Shown here piece by piece: positions 1 through 5,825 of a stretch of DNA of 6,387 nucleotides. Within the stretch, counting starts at the first letter, position 1; each line of letters begins with the position of its first letter. The position numbers and the translations under genes were made by a program. The stretch comes from an uncultured Oscillibacter sp. (GTDB taxonomy: Bacteria; Bacillota; Clostridia; Oscillospirales; Oscillospiraceae), in NCBI GenBank assembly GCA_948435975.1, contig CAOJHG010000132.1, positions 1-6,387 of the forward strand. Reading direction: 5' to 3'. The notes under the pieces are model-generated. The model searched no databases and had not been told where the DNA came from. It saw only the letters and a program-made list of their open reading frames with translations.

Positions 1-534
1 GGAACCTTGACGGTCATTCGGGACCTGAATATGAAAGAGCCGTATGTGGGCAGCGTGGGCCTGCTGTGGGGCGAGATTGCGGAGGATTTGGCGGTTTACT
101 TCGTGGAGTCGGAACAGGTGCCCACGGCCTGCGGACTGGGAGTACTGGTGGACCGGGATCAAAGCGTGCTCTCGGCGGGGGGGTACCTGATTCAGATGCT
201 CCCCGGCGCGGATGAGGAGGCGGCTTCTCAGTTGGAGGCCAGTATTCGTGCGGCAGGGGCAGTGACGGAGCTTCTGCGGGAGAATGGAGACCCGGAAGCC
301 CTCCTGCGGCGGGTAATGGCGGGCATCCCTTTGGAGATTCTGGAAAAGGCTCCTGTGGAGTATCGCTGTGATTGCAGCCGGGCGCGGATGGAGCGGGCCC
401 TCATCAGCCTGGGCCGTGAGGAGCTGCGGAGCATGATTGACGAGCAGGGCGGCGCGGAGCTGACCTGCCGGTTCTGCGATAACGTCCAGAGGTTCCGGCG
501 GGAGGAATTAGAGGCGCTGCTTGCTTCCATATGA
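1..534 (+). CDS. hslO: Hsp33 redox-regulated molecular chaperone, C-terminal part (5' truncated)
   Basis: The reading frame is open from the first base, so the true start lies upstream; 177 codons are visible of a family usually near 290 residues. Hsp33 is a cytosolic holdase switched on by oxidation: four cysteines hold zinc when reduced and form disulfides under oxidative or bleach stress, exposing a surface that binds unfolding proteins. The cysteines are visible as a C-x-C pair (residues 123 and 125 of the visible part) and a C-x-x-C pair (156 and 159). The 31-residue step between the pairs equals that of E. coli Hsp33 (C232/C234 and C265/C268, recalled). Upstream sequence with the glycine-rich GYLIQMLPGA stretch fits the core domain, and the linker lies between. 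All zinc ligands are present, so the product should be functional. The gene converges on pyk and ends at a strong hairpin terminator. The TTG at position 7 is not a credible start. Confidence 0.95.
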   Translation, partial: GTLTVIRDLNMKEPYVGSVGLLWGEIAEDLAVYFVESEQVPTACGLGVLVDRDQSVLSAGGYLIQMLPGADEEAASQLEASIRAAGAVTELLRENGDPEALLRRVMAGIPLEILEKAPVEYRCDCSRARMERALISLGREELRSMIDEQGGAELTCRFCDNVQRFRREELEALLASI

Positions 535-576
535 CGCGCTGCTTTTCCGGCGTTCCCCTGTCTGATACAATGATAT

Positions 577-615
577 AGCCCCGGCGGATGCTGTTGTCCG
601 CCGGGGCTTGTTTTA
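577..615 (+). terminator. Rho-independent terminator of hslO
   Basis: A perfect 12-bp stem (577-588 pairing with 597-608, core GCCCCGGCGG) closes an 8-nt loop and is followed on the plus strand by TTGTTTTATTTTA. It lies 42 nt after the hslO stop. The stem could also help end the convergent pyk transcript, because the pyk stop codon (618-620) lies only 9 nt beyond the stem. Read on the minus strand, however, the sequence after the stem (ATATCATTG...) has no T-tract, so terminator strength is probably asymmetric. The T-rich tail overlaps the last codon of pyk. Confidence 0.88.
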
Positions 616-617
616 TT

Positions 618-2060
618 TTACTGGAAGCTGTTGGCCTCGATGACCTGGGCTTTAATCAGATTGGTGGACCCGCTTCGGCCAAGGGGAACGCCGGCGGTGA
701 TTACCACTGTGTCGCCCGGCTGAACCAGACCCTCCTTCGTGGCTACGTCGGCAGACAGGGAGAAAATACGGTCCGTAGAGGTCACTTCGCCTGTCAGGAA
801 GGGAACAACGCCCCAGCAGATGGATAACTGGCGTCGAACCTTCTCGTGCATCGTCAGCGCCGCTACCGGGCAGGCGGGGCGGAACCGGCAGATACTGCGC
901 GCCGTCCGTCCGGAGTTCGTTGCCGCGATGATGGCTGTGGCGTTCAGGTCCTTGGCGGTCAGACAGCAGGTGTGGGAAACAGCGTCGTGAATGTTGGAGG
1001 TGGTCATGGCCTGCCGCTTCTGGAACTGCCTCCAGAAATCAATGGAGCTCTCCGCCTCCGTTACGATTTCCACCATGGCGGTCAGGGCCTCCACAGGGTA
1101 CTTGCCGCCCGCGGTTTCCCCGGAGAGCATGACGCAGCTTGTGCCGTCGTATACTGCGTTAGCCACGTCGGACACTTCTGCGCGGGTGGGACGGGGGTTG
1201 CGCATCATGGAATCCAGCATCTGCGTGGCAGTGATGACGGGCTTTCCGGCTTGCAGGCCCTTCCGGATCATCTGCTTCTGAAGCACCGGCACGCGGGAGG
1301 CGGGAATCTCTACGCCCAGATCGCCCCGGGCCACCATGATGCCGTCGGCGGCGGCCAGGATGTCGTCAATGTTGTCCACGCCCTCCTGATTCTCGATTTT
1401 GGCAATGATCTTCACCTCGTCTCCGCCGCACTCGTGGAGCACCTGCCGCACGGCCTCCACGTCGGCGGCCCGGCGGACGAAGGATGCGGCAACGAAGTCG
1501 AAATCATTCTCCACGCCGAAGCGGATGTCTGCAATATCCCGTTCGGTCAGGGCGGGGAGGTTGATATGTACGCCTGGGATGTTCAGGGACTTGTTGGCGG
1601 AGAGAGAACCGCCGTTTTCCACAACACAGACGATGTCGGCGCCCTTGATCTGCTCTACCTTGATGGCGACCAGACCGTCGTCAATGAGGATCATCTGGCC
1701 TTCTTCCAGTTCCTCGGCCAGCTTGGGATAGGTGACGGAGACCTTGCTTTGATTGCCTACGATATCTTCGGCGGTGAGGGTGAAGGTGTCTCCGGCCTCC
1801 AGCGTGACGCTCTTGGTCTCGAAAGACTTGATGCGGATTTCGGGGCCCTTGGTGTCCAGAATGGTGGCCACGGGCCGGCCCATGGCGTCCCGTACCCGCT
1901 TCAGCCGGTTCAGACGCTCCAGATGCTCCGGGTGACTTCCGTGGGAAAAGTTGAACCGGGCGGCGTTCATGCCCCCCTTAATCAAAACACGGATCATGTC
2001 CTCGCTGTCTACTGCGGGACCCAGGGTGCAGATGATTTTGGTTTTGCGCAAATCCTTCAT
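618..2060 (-). CDS. pyk: Pyruvate kinase
   Basis: Catalyses phosphoenolpyruvate + ADP to pyruvate + ATP, the last ATP-forming step of glycolysis, in the cytosol. The 480-residue product is full length for the short bacterial form and lacks the extra C-terminal PEP-utilising-like domain of Bacillus enzymes. Seen in order: N-terminal TKIICTLGPA (7-16); RFNFSHG (35-41), whose Asn and Ser bind K+ in characterised enzymes; LDTKGPEIR (68-76); B domain about 77-165; KIENQEG with catalytic Lys221 and metal ligand Glu223; ARGDLGVEIP with metal ligand Asp247; TATQMLDSM (277-285) and NPRPTRAEVSDVANAV (288-303); MLSGETAGGKYP (311-322); and the C-terminal regulatory domain ending GSTNLIKAQVI. Glu74 in TKGPE is the residue that marks K+-dependent enzymes (Lys in K+-independent ones). 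The ATG is supported by AGGAGG at 2069-2074, 8 nt upstream. It is divergent from the efflux operon and probably unrelated to it in function. Confidence 0.98.
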   Translation of the reverse strand: MKDLRKTKIICTLGPAVDSEDMIRVLIKGGMNAARFNFSHGSHPEHLERLNRLKRVRDAMGRPVATILDTKGPEIRIKSFETKSVTLEAGDTFTLTAEDIVGNQSKVSVTYPKLAEELEEGQMILIDDGLVAIKVEQIKGADIVCVVENGGSLSANKSLNIPGVHINLPALTERDIADIRFGVENDFDFVAASFVRRAADVEAVRQVLHECGGDEVKIIAKIENQEGVDNIDDILAAADGIMVARGDLGVEIPASRVPVLQKQMIRKGLQAGKPVITATQMLDSMMRNPRPTRAEVSDVANAVYDGTSCVMLSGETAGGKYPVEALTAMVEIVTEAESSIDFWRQFQKRQAMTTSNIHDAVSHTCCLTAKDLNATAIIAATNSGRTARSICRFRPACPVAALTMHEKVRRQLSICWGVVPFLTGEVTSTDRIFSLSADVATKEGLVQPGDTVVITAGVPLGRSGSTNLIKAQVIEANSFQ

Positions 2061-2127
2061 ATACAGTTCCTCCTATTCGGTCAGGAATCCAAATTCGTTT
2101 CAGGGACAGCGGTTTACTGCCAGATTC

Positions 2128-2155
2128 ATTATACAGGAAAGACCCTGGACTTGAA
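2128..2155 (-). promoter_or_regulatory. Probable pyk promoter
   Basis: On the minus strand a perfect TATAAT (2128-2133) lies 67 nt upstream of the pyk start. The best -35 at a usable distance is TTCAAG (2150-2155, 16-nt spacer), which matches the consensus at only three positions, so the -10 carries most of the signal. The TG directly before TATAAT is adjacent rather than in the usual TGn extended -10 register. The predicted leader is about 60 nt and contains the AGGAGG site. No clear catabolite-response (cre) site was found nearby. Confidence 0.5.
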
Positions 2156-2311
2156 TAGGTTCGATTTTCATAAATTTCAGGCCCCCCAATTGTGAAAAAT
2201 CAGGCAGATGATTCGGCTGAGGAAGCCGGAGAAGGGAATCTTCCGCCTTGTCCGCAGAGCGCCTGGGTGGGATATTCACAAAATATTAACGCTTTCCAGT
2301 GGGAAAAGTGG
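2134..2311. other. Intergenic stretch without assigned function
   Basis: Most of this stretch lies between the divergent pyk promoter and the regulator promoter. The only structure I can point to is a modest hairpin at 2213-2231: CGGCT (2215-2219) pairs with AGCCG (2225-2229) around the loop GAGGA, with one wobble and one further pair outside. It has no T-tract, so it is not a terminator. A 35-codon ORF at 2209-2315 lacks a ribosome binding site. AT-rich sequence at 2276-2291, just upstream of the regulator -35, might act as an UP-like element, but this is weak. Confidence 0.4.
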
Positions 2312-2340
2312 TTGACACTCTGGAAGGCCGTGACTATAAT
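2312..2340 (+). promoter_or_regulatory. Consensus promoter of the TetR regulator / efflux operon
   Basis: TTGACA (2312-2317) and TATAAT (2335-2340) are both perfect matches to the housekeeping sigma consensus and are separated by exactly 17 nt. The predicted transcription start is near 2346-2348, inside the first of two palindromic operators. This gives a leader of about 52 nt before the regulator ATG at 2399. Such a strong promoter placed against tandem operators is the usual design for an autoregulated repressor operon that is kept off until induced. Confidence 0.88.
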
Positions 2341-2342
2341 AG

Positions 2343-2378
2343 GTGACAGCCTGTCATTAAGTGACAGCTTGTCATTTC
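2343..2378. promoter_or_regulatory. Tandem double operator, probable TetR-regulator binding site
   Basis: Two 13-bp palindromes, TGACAGCCTGTCA (2344-2356) and TGACAGCTTGTCA (2362-2374), are separated by 5 nt, 18 bp centre to centre. They form an 18-bp unit repeated in tandem, with 15 of 18 positions identical. Arms of TGACA/TGTCA around a 3-nt centre are typical of TetR-family dimer sites. The first site covers the predicted transcription start and the second lies in the early transcribed region, 25 nt before the regulator start codon. That suggests autorepression by two dimers blocking polymerase. Binding by the adjacent regulator is inferred from position and symmetry. Confidence 0.82.
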
Positions 2379-2398
2379 TGTAGAAGAAGGGAGAGCAT

Positions 2399-3064
2399 AT
2401 GAGCACTGATCGCTTTCTTCGCCTGCCGGAAGAGAAGCGGAACCGATTTTTGAACGCCGCCTGGGAGGAGTTCACCACCACCCGGTTTTCCGAGGCGTCC
2501 ATCAACCAGATTGTCCGGAAGGCCGGGATACCAAGGGGGAGCTTTTATCAGTATTTCAACGATAAAGAGGACCTGTTTTCTTACCTTCTGGACGATGTGC
2601 GCAGCCATGTGAAGGAGATTTACCAGGACGCCCTGGCTGAGACGGGCGGAGATATTTTCGCGGTTCAGATGGTCTGCTTCGACCGTCTGACGGCGCAGGA
2701 CATGGGCCTGGACCCCATGCTGGCCAGGTGCGTCCGGTTCCTGCGGCGCAACCAGGGGGTGGATATCCAGAAGCTGGTTCCGAAGGACCAGGAGGGCCGT
2801 CCCAGCCAGGTGCTGCTGGATGACCTGATGGGGGACCTGAACCTGGAGGGCTTCCGGCGGAAGGACCGGATGTATGTGCAGAACGTGATGGCGCTGGCTA
2901 TGGCGGCTCTGGGCAGTGCTTTTATGGACAGTCTCATGTACCCCGAGCGCCGGGAGTGCTTTCGGGAGGAACTGGCCCTCCGCCTGGAAATCATTCAATG
3001 CGGCTGCTGTACGAAGGCGCCGCCGGCAGAGGCTGAGGATGAAAAAATTTTGATTTCCTCTTGA
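2399..3064 (+). CDS. TetR/AcrR-family transcriptional regulator
   Basis: A 221-residue one-component regulator, most likely the repressor of the efflux operon that follows. The N-terminal helix-turn-helix domain is clear: helix 1 around RNRFLNAAWEEF (14-25), then SEASINQIVRKAGIPRGSFYQYFNDKEDLF (31-60). This holds the family signature I-x-x-I-V-x-x-A-G-x-x-x-G-S-F-Y-x-Y-F-x-x-K-E-x-L. The remaining helical domain (about 65-200) should bind the ligand and dimerise; its ligand cannot be read from sequence. All six cysteines lie outside the DNA-binding domain, three of them clustered as C-x-C-C at 201-204 before a charged tail. ATG is supported by AGGGAG (2388-2393), 5 nt upstream. The double operator lies just upstream and the efflux genes follow after 97 nt with no convincing terminator, so co-transcription and autoregulation are likely. 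Confidence 0.95.
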   Translation: MSTDRFLRLPEEKRNRFLNAAWEEFTTTRFSEASINQIVRKAGIPRGSFYQYFNDKEDLFSYLLDDVRSHVKEIYQDALAETGGDIFAVQMVCFDRLTAQDMGLDPMLARCVRFLRRNQGVDIQKLVPKDQEGRPSQVLLDDLMGDLNLEGFRRKDRMYVQNVMALAMAALGSAFMDSLMYPERRECFREELALRLEIIQCGCCTKAPPAEAEDEKILISS

Positions 3065-3089
3065 CCTTCCCGTTACTGGAGGGTGTATC
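3061..3089 (+). promoter_or_regulatory. Possible weak internal promoter before the TolC-like gene
   Basis: TTGACC (3061-3066, five of six -35 positions) overlaps the regulator stop codon. After a 17-nt spacer comes TGTATC (3084-3089), which matches only three of six -10 positions. It could give some expression of the efflux genes independent of the upstream promoter, but the -10 is poor and chance is a real alternative. Confidence 0.22.
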
Positions 3090-3111
3090 CTGGGGCCGGA
3101 ATAAGTCTCCA

Positions 3112-3121
3112 GACAGCTTGT
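3112..3121. promoter_or_regulatory. Partial third copy of the operator motif
   Basis: GACAGCTTGT matches ten consecutive bases of the second operator upstream (2363-2372), including the symmetric core ACAGCTTGT. The outer bases of the palindrome (T...CA) are not conserved. It lies 41 nt before the TolC-like start codon. It may be a weak secondary site, a relic, or coincidence. Confidence 0.3.
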
Positions 3122-3161
3122 TTCCCATTCCGATTTTCATTTTGCATCAAAGGAGGAACCC

Positions 3162-3914
3162 ATGAAGCAGAGAAACATTGCGCTGCTGCTGGCGGCGGCG
3201 CTGGCCCTGACGCTGTGCATCCCGGCCTTGGCGGAGGACGCCGGACAGGACGCGGCGGCAGATACGCCTTCCGTAAGCCAGGCGGAAGACCCTGTCAAAG
3301 CGCCGGAGCCGGTGGATGAAGCAGACGCTATGATGGAAGAAACGCCCTACATAGGCACGAATGTTCAGAACAGTACGGTTGACGACGACCTGGTGTTCAC
3401 CGGGGACGGAGATTTTCGTTCCCTTCGTTTCGAGGACCTGCGGGACCGGGTGCTGGAAGGAAGCCTGACCGCCCGGATGCTGGAGGAGTCTATCGCTTCC
3501 ATCGACGCTATGGATTTCACCAAAATGTACAGCGACCTGGCAAGCCAGCTAGGCAGTCTGGAGCGGGCTCAGGATATGTATGCGCAGATTCCTGTTGCCA
3601 CTCCGTTTGAAGGGGTCATGCAGGGCTATGTAATCTCCAATCTGGCCGGGTCCTACGCCAGCTTGAGCAGCACGGTGTCCGATTTGGCGACAGGGAAGCT
3701 CCAAAAGGACTACGCCGCCGCAAAAAGACAACTGACCAACGCCCGTGATTTGACCGTCAGGGGCGCGGAGACTCTGTACATCACCATCCTGGAGCTGGAA
3801 CAGACCCGAGAGACCCTTCAGCGGAACCTGACCGCCCTGGACCGGACACAGGAGGAACTGGAGCTGCGGTACCGCCTGGGACAGATTTCCGCCTTGACCG
3901 TGGAGCAGGCGTAA
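3162..3914 (+). CDS. TolC-like protein, N-terminal fragment (250 aa)
   Basis: This is the part of the split gene that would be translated from the normal start: signal peptide (1-24), acidic linker (about 25-80) and the first OEP repeat. That repeat opens with LRFEDLRDRVLEGS, which resembles the usual start of the family's first helix, and ends after the YRLGQISALTVEQA motif. It would be exported. It has only half of the helical hairpins of a TolC protomer, so it is unlikely to work as a duct on its own. Confidence 0.6.
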   Translation: MKQRNIALLLAAALALTLCIPALAEDAGQDAAADTPSVSQAEDPVKAPEPVDEADAMMEETPYIGTNVQNSTVDDDLVFTGDGDFRSLRFEDLRDRVLEGSLTARMLEESIASIDAMDFTKMYSDLASQLGSLERAQDMYAQIPVATPFEGVMQGYVISNLAGSYASLSSTVSDLATGKLQKDYAAAKRQLTNARDLTVRGAETLYITILELEQTRETLQRNLTALDRTQEELELRYRLGQISALTVEQA

Positions 3915-3920
3915 AACGGA

Positions 3921-4529
3921 ATGGCCACCCTGCAAAGCAGTCTCAGCACCCTGGAGATGAACCTCCGGCGGTGCAAGCTGCAAATGCAGGCGATGATTGG
4001 GAGCAGTCTCAACGGGTCCTTGGTGCTGGGGGCTTTGCCGGAAATCAGCGGGGCCTTGATGGACAGCATGGATTATGAAAGCGATCTTGCGGAGGCCAAG
4101 GAGAAAAGCTATGACCTCTTTGCCGCCCGGAAGAAGCTGGACGAGGCTTCCGATTCCTATGATGACACCTATGAGGCCAATACCCGGGACAGCTACAGCG
4201 TGCGTTCTGCCCGGCATACCTATGAGTCGGCGAAGTATGAGTATCAGATGGCGGTGCAGAGCTTTGAAATGAACTTCCGGGATACGTTCAATGCTGTGGG
4301 GGATTACCGTCAGATCCTTTCGGCGGCGGAAACCTCCCTGGTTTTCCAGGAGAGAACATACGCGTCAATGGAATTGAAGTACCAGCAGGGGAACCTCTCC
4401 CATAACGCCCTTCTCGACGCGGAGGACAGTCTTGCGGAAGCCAAGGAGACAGTAGCAACCGCAAAACGCAACCTTTTCGCCGCCTACCGCACCTATTACT
4501 GGGCGGTCAGCTACGGCGTCATGAATTAG
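3921..4529 (+). CDS. TolC-like protein, C-terminal fragment (202 aa if reinitiated)
   Basis: This continues the same frame after the TAA and carries the end of repeat one and the whole second OEP repeat, rich in heptad-like helices. The first ATG lies 6 nt after the stop, close enough for ribosomes to reinitiate. The nearest purine-rich sequence, GGAGCAGG (3902-3909), ends 11 nt upstream, farther than the 5-8 nt used by the other genes here. The fragment has no signal peptide, so even if made it would probably stay in the cytosol. It is best read as the downstream remnant of the interrupted gene. Confidence 0.5.
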   Translation: MATLQSSLSTLEMNLRRCKLQMQAMIGSSLNGSLVLGALPEISGALMDSMDYESDLAEAKEKSYDLFAARKKLDEASDSYDDTYEANTRDSYSVRSARHTYESAKYEYQMAVQSFEMNFRDTFNAVGDYRQILSAAETSLVFQERTYASMELKYQQGNLSHNALLDAEDSLAEAKETVATAKRNLFAAYRTYYWAVSYGVMN

Positions 4530-4582
4530 CGCCCATAATACGCGGACGCAGGCAGACTTGTTGAATATTTTGGAGGAACAGC

Positions 4583-5824
4583 ATGAAGAAAAAGCAATTC
4601 CTGGCCGCGCTTCTGGCCTTCGCTCTGAGCCTGGGACTGACCGCCTGCGGAGGCAGCAGCGGCGGAGACGGCGAAGACAGTTCCGGTGATACCGCTCCCA
4701 CAGGCGTGGCCGTCCAGGTGGAAGAGGTGCTGGCGGACACCATCTATTCTGAGAATACCGTTTCCGGTCAGATTGCCGCCGAGGATGAGGCTACGGTCAT
4801 GGTGGCGGTGAACGCGAAATGTACGGCGGTTTATGTAGAGGCCGGGGACGTGGTGCAGGCCGGACAGGCGATCTGTACCCTGGAGCTGGACAGCACCCTC
4901 TCTTCCTATAACGCGGCAAACATCAGCTATCAGTCCGCCATCCAGGGCTATAACGATCAGGCCGCCGTCTTCGAAAAGCAGATTGCCCTTTATGAGAAGA
5001 ACATTCGGGACCTGAACGAGCTCTATGCCATCGGCGCGGCCTCCCAGATGGAGATTGACCAGGCTGAGCTGCAATTGCAGAGCGCCATTGCCACGCGGAA
5101 TTCCACCCTTTCTCAGTTAGAGGCCGGGATGCAAAGCTCCAAGTCCAACGTGGAACAGCTATCCGCCGTGCTGGAGAATGTGGACGCCCGGGGGAATGTC
5201 GTGGCGCCCAGCTCCGGCACCCTGGTTTCCCTGAACGCCGTCGAGGGCGGATTTGTCTCCAGCTCTATGCCTGTGGCGGTGATTGACGGCGTGGACCAGA
5301 TGAAGGTTGTGGTCCAGGTGTCTGAGGCCCTGGTTCCCAAGCTGAGAGCGGGCGAGACGGCGGATGTGTCGGTCGCTGCTGTCGGCGGCGCTTTTGAGGC
5401 GGTTATCCGTTCCATTGAGAAAGCCGCGAACATGCAGACGAAGCTGTATACCGTCACCCTCTCCCTTCCCTCCGACGTCAGCGGACTCCTGGCGGGCATG
5501 TTCGCCGACGTGACCTTCCATACAGACACATCTGAGAATACAATTGTAGTACCCACAGAGGCCGTTTTGACCAGCGGCGAGAACCAGTATGTTTTCGTTG
5601 TAGAGAACGATACCGCCAAGTATGTCCTCGTGACCACCGGACTCACTGGAAACGGCGTGACAGAAATCACCTCCGGCCTCCAGGCGGGACAGCAGCTTGT
5701 AACCGTGGGCCAGGCGTATCTCAGCGACGGAGACCCCGTGCGTATTGTCGGGGATTCCTTCGATGCCGCCGTCCCGGAGGAAGAAACGCCGTCGGACGGG
5801 GAAGCGCCATCCGGGGAGGAGTAA
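4583..5824 (+). CDS. RND efflux adaptor (HlyD / membrane-fusion protein family), lipoprotein
   Basis: A 413-residue extracytoplasmic adaptor that should link to the RND permease encoded next. A lipoprotein signal is clear: MKKK, a hydrophobic stretch, then lipobox L-T-A-C with Cys22 as the lipidation site, followed by a Gly/Ser/Asp-rich tether (23-42). Domain order is the family's: barrel strand, first half of the lipoyl domain (K-C-T-A-V-Y-V-E-A-G-D-V-V-Q-A-G-Q, 79-95), a coiled-coil hairpin (about 100-200) with GAASQMEIDQAE in it, second lipoyl half (GNVVAPSSGTLVS, from 204), beta-barrel with GLLAGMFADVTF, then the membrane-proximal domain starting IVVPTEAV. The tail (about 395-413) is acidic and probably disordered. 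Cys80 and Cys98 fall in the first lipoyl half. ATG is fixed by GGAGG (4572-4576), 6 nt upstream. The gap from the TolC-like gene is 53 nt. Confidence 0.95.
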   Translation: MKKKQFLAALLAFALSLGLTACGGSSGGDGEDSSGDTAPTGVAVQVEEVLADTIYSENTVSGQIAAEDEATVMVAVNAKCTAVYVEAGDVVQAGQAICTLELDSTLSSYNAANISYQSAIQGYNDQAAVFEKQIALYEKNIRDLNELYAIGAASQMEIDQAELQLQSAIATRNSTLSQLEAGMQSSKSNVEQLSAVLENVDARGNVVAPSSGTLVSLNAVEGGFVSSSMPVAVIDGVDQMKVVVQVSEALVPKLRAGETADVSVAAVGGAFEAVIRSIEKAANMQTKLYTVTLSLPSDVSGLLAGMFADVTFHTDTSENTIVVPTEAVLTSGENQYVFVVENDTAKYVLVTTGLTGNGVTEITSGLQAGQQLVTVGQAYLSDGDPVRIVGDSFDAAVPEEETPSDGEAPSGEE

Positions 5825-5825
5825 G

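Larger units (their letters stand above)
3162..4529 (+). pseudogene. TolC/OEP-family efflux protein gene interrupted by an in-frame TAA stop
   Basis: A single 455-codon frame runs from ATG 3162 (AAAGGAGG at 3149-3156, 5 nt upstream) to TAG 4527-4529 and is broken only at codon 251, TAA (3912-3914). The product begins with a signal peptide: MKQRN, a hydrophobic core, then A-L-A at 22-24 with cleavage likely before Glu25. An acidic, low-complexity linker follows. The rest is long alpha-helical coiled coil with the two-fold repeat expected of OEP/TolC proteins: Y-R-L-G-Q-I-S (237-243) and Y-Q-Q-G-N-L-S (407-413) occupy equivalent places in the two repeats. In TolC-type channels this protein docks to the adaptor and forms the exit duct. 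The stop falls just after the first repeat motif, where a Lys (AAA) or Gln (CAA) codon would need one base change. There is no shift of frame and no further damage over the next 204 codons. Recent nonsense mutation, strain variant or sequencing error are the main explanations. Confidence 0.8.

Noticed and set aside
846..2195. A 449-codon open frame on the plus strand opposite pyk
   Set aside because: It lies almost wholly antisense to a textbook pyruvate kinase. Its translation is unusually rich in His and Gly, has no recognisable domain and lacks a good ribosome binding site. Long antisense frames like this are common opposite GC-rich genes.
2276..2297. Possible cre (CcpA) site around TTAACGCTTTCCA
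   Set aside because: Several conserved positions of the cre consensus fail, including the first G and the outer symmetric bases.
2209..2315. A 35-codon ORF in the intergenic region
   Set aside because: No convincing ribosome binding site, no promoter upstream on that strand, and its stop codon overlaps the -35 of the regulator promoter.
3076..3112. Inverted repeat CTGGAG / CTCCAG after the regulator gene, possible terminator
   Set aside because: Only 6 bp of stem around a 25-nt loop and no T-tract, so it should not stop transcription into the efflux genes.
3912..3920. Programmed frameshift or recoding as the reason for the split gene
   Set aside because: The two halves are in the same frame, so no frameshift is needed, and there is no slippery run. 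UAA is used as a normal stop by two other genes in the window.
3549..4217. Minus-strand open frame of 222 codons opposite the TolC-like gene, spanning the TAA
   Set aside because: Shadow of the sense gene: compositionally odd (His, Gln, Gly rich), no start signal, and the sense frame has clear signal peptide and OEP features.
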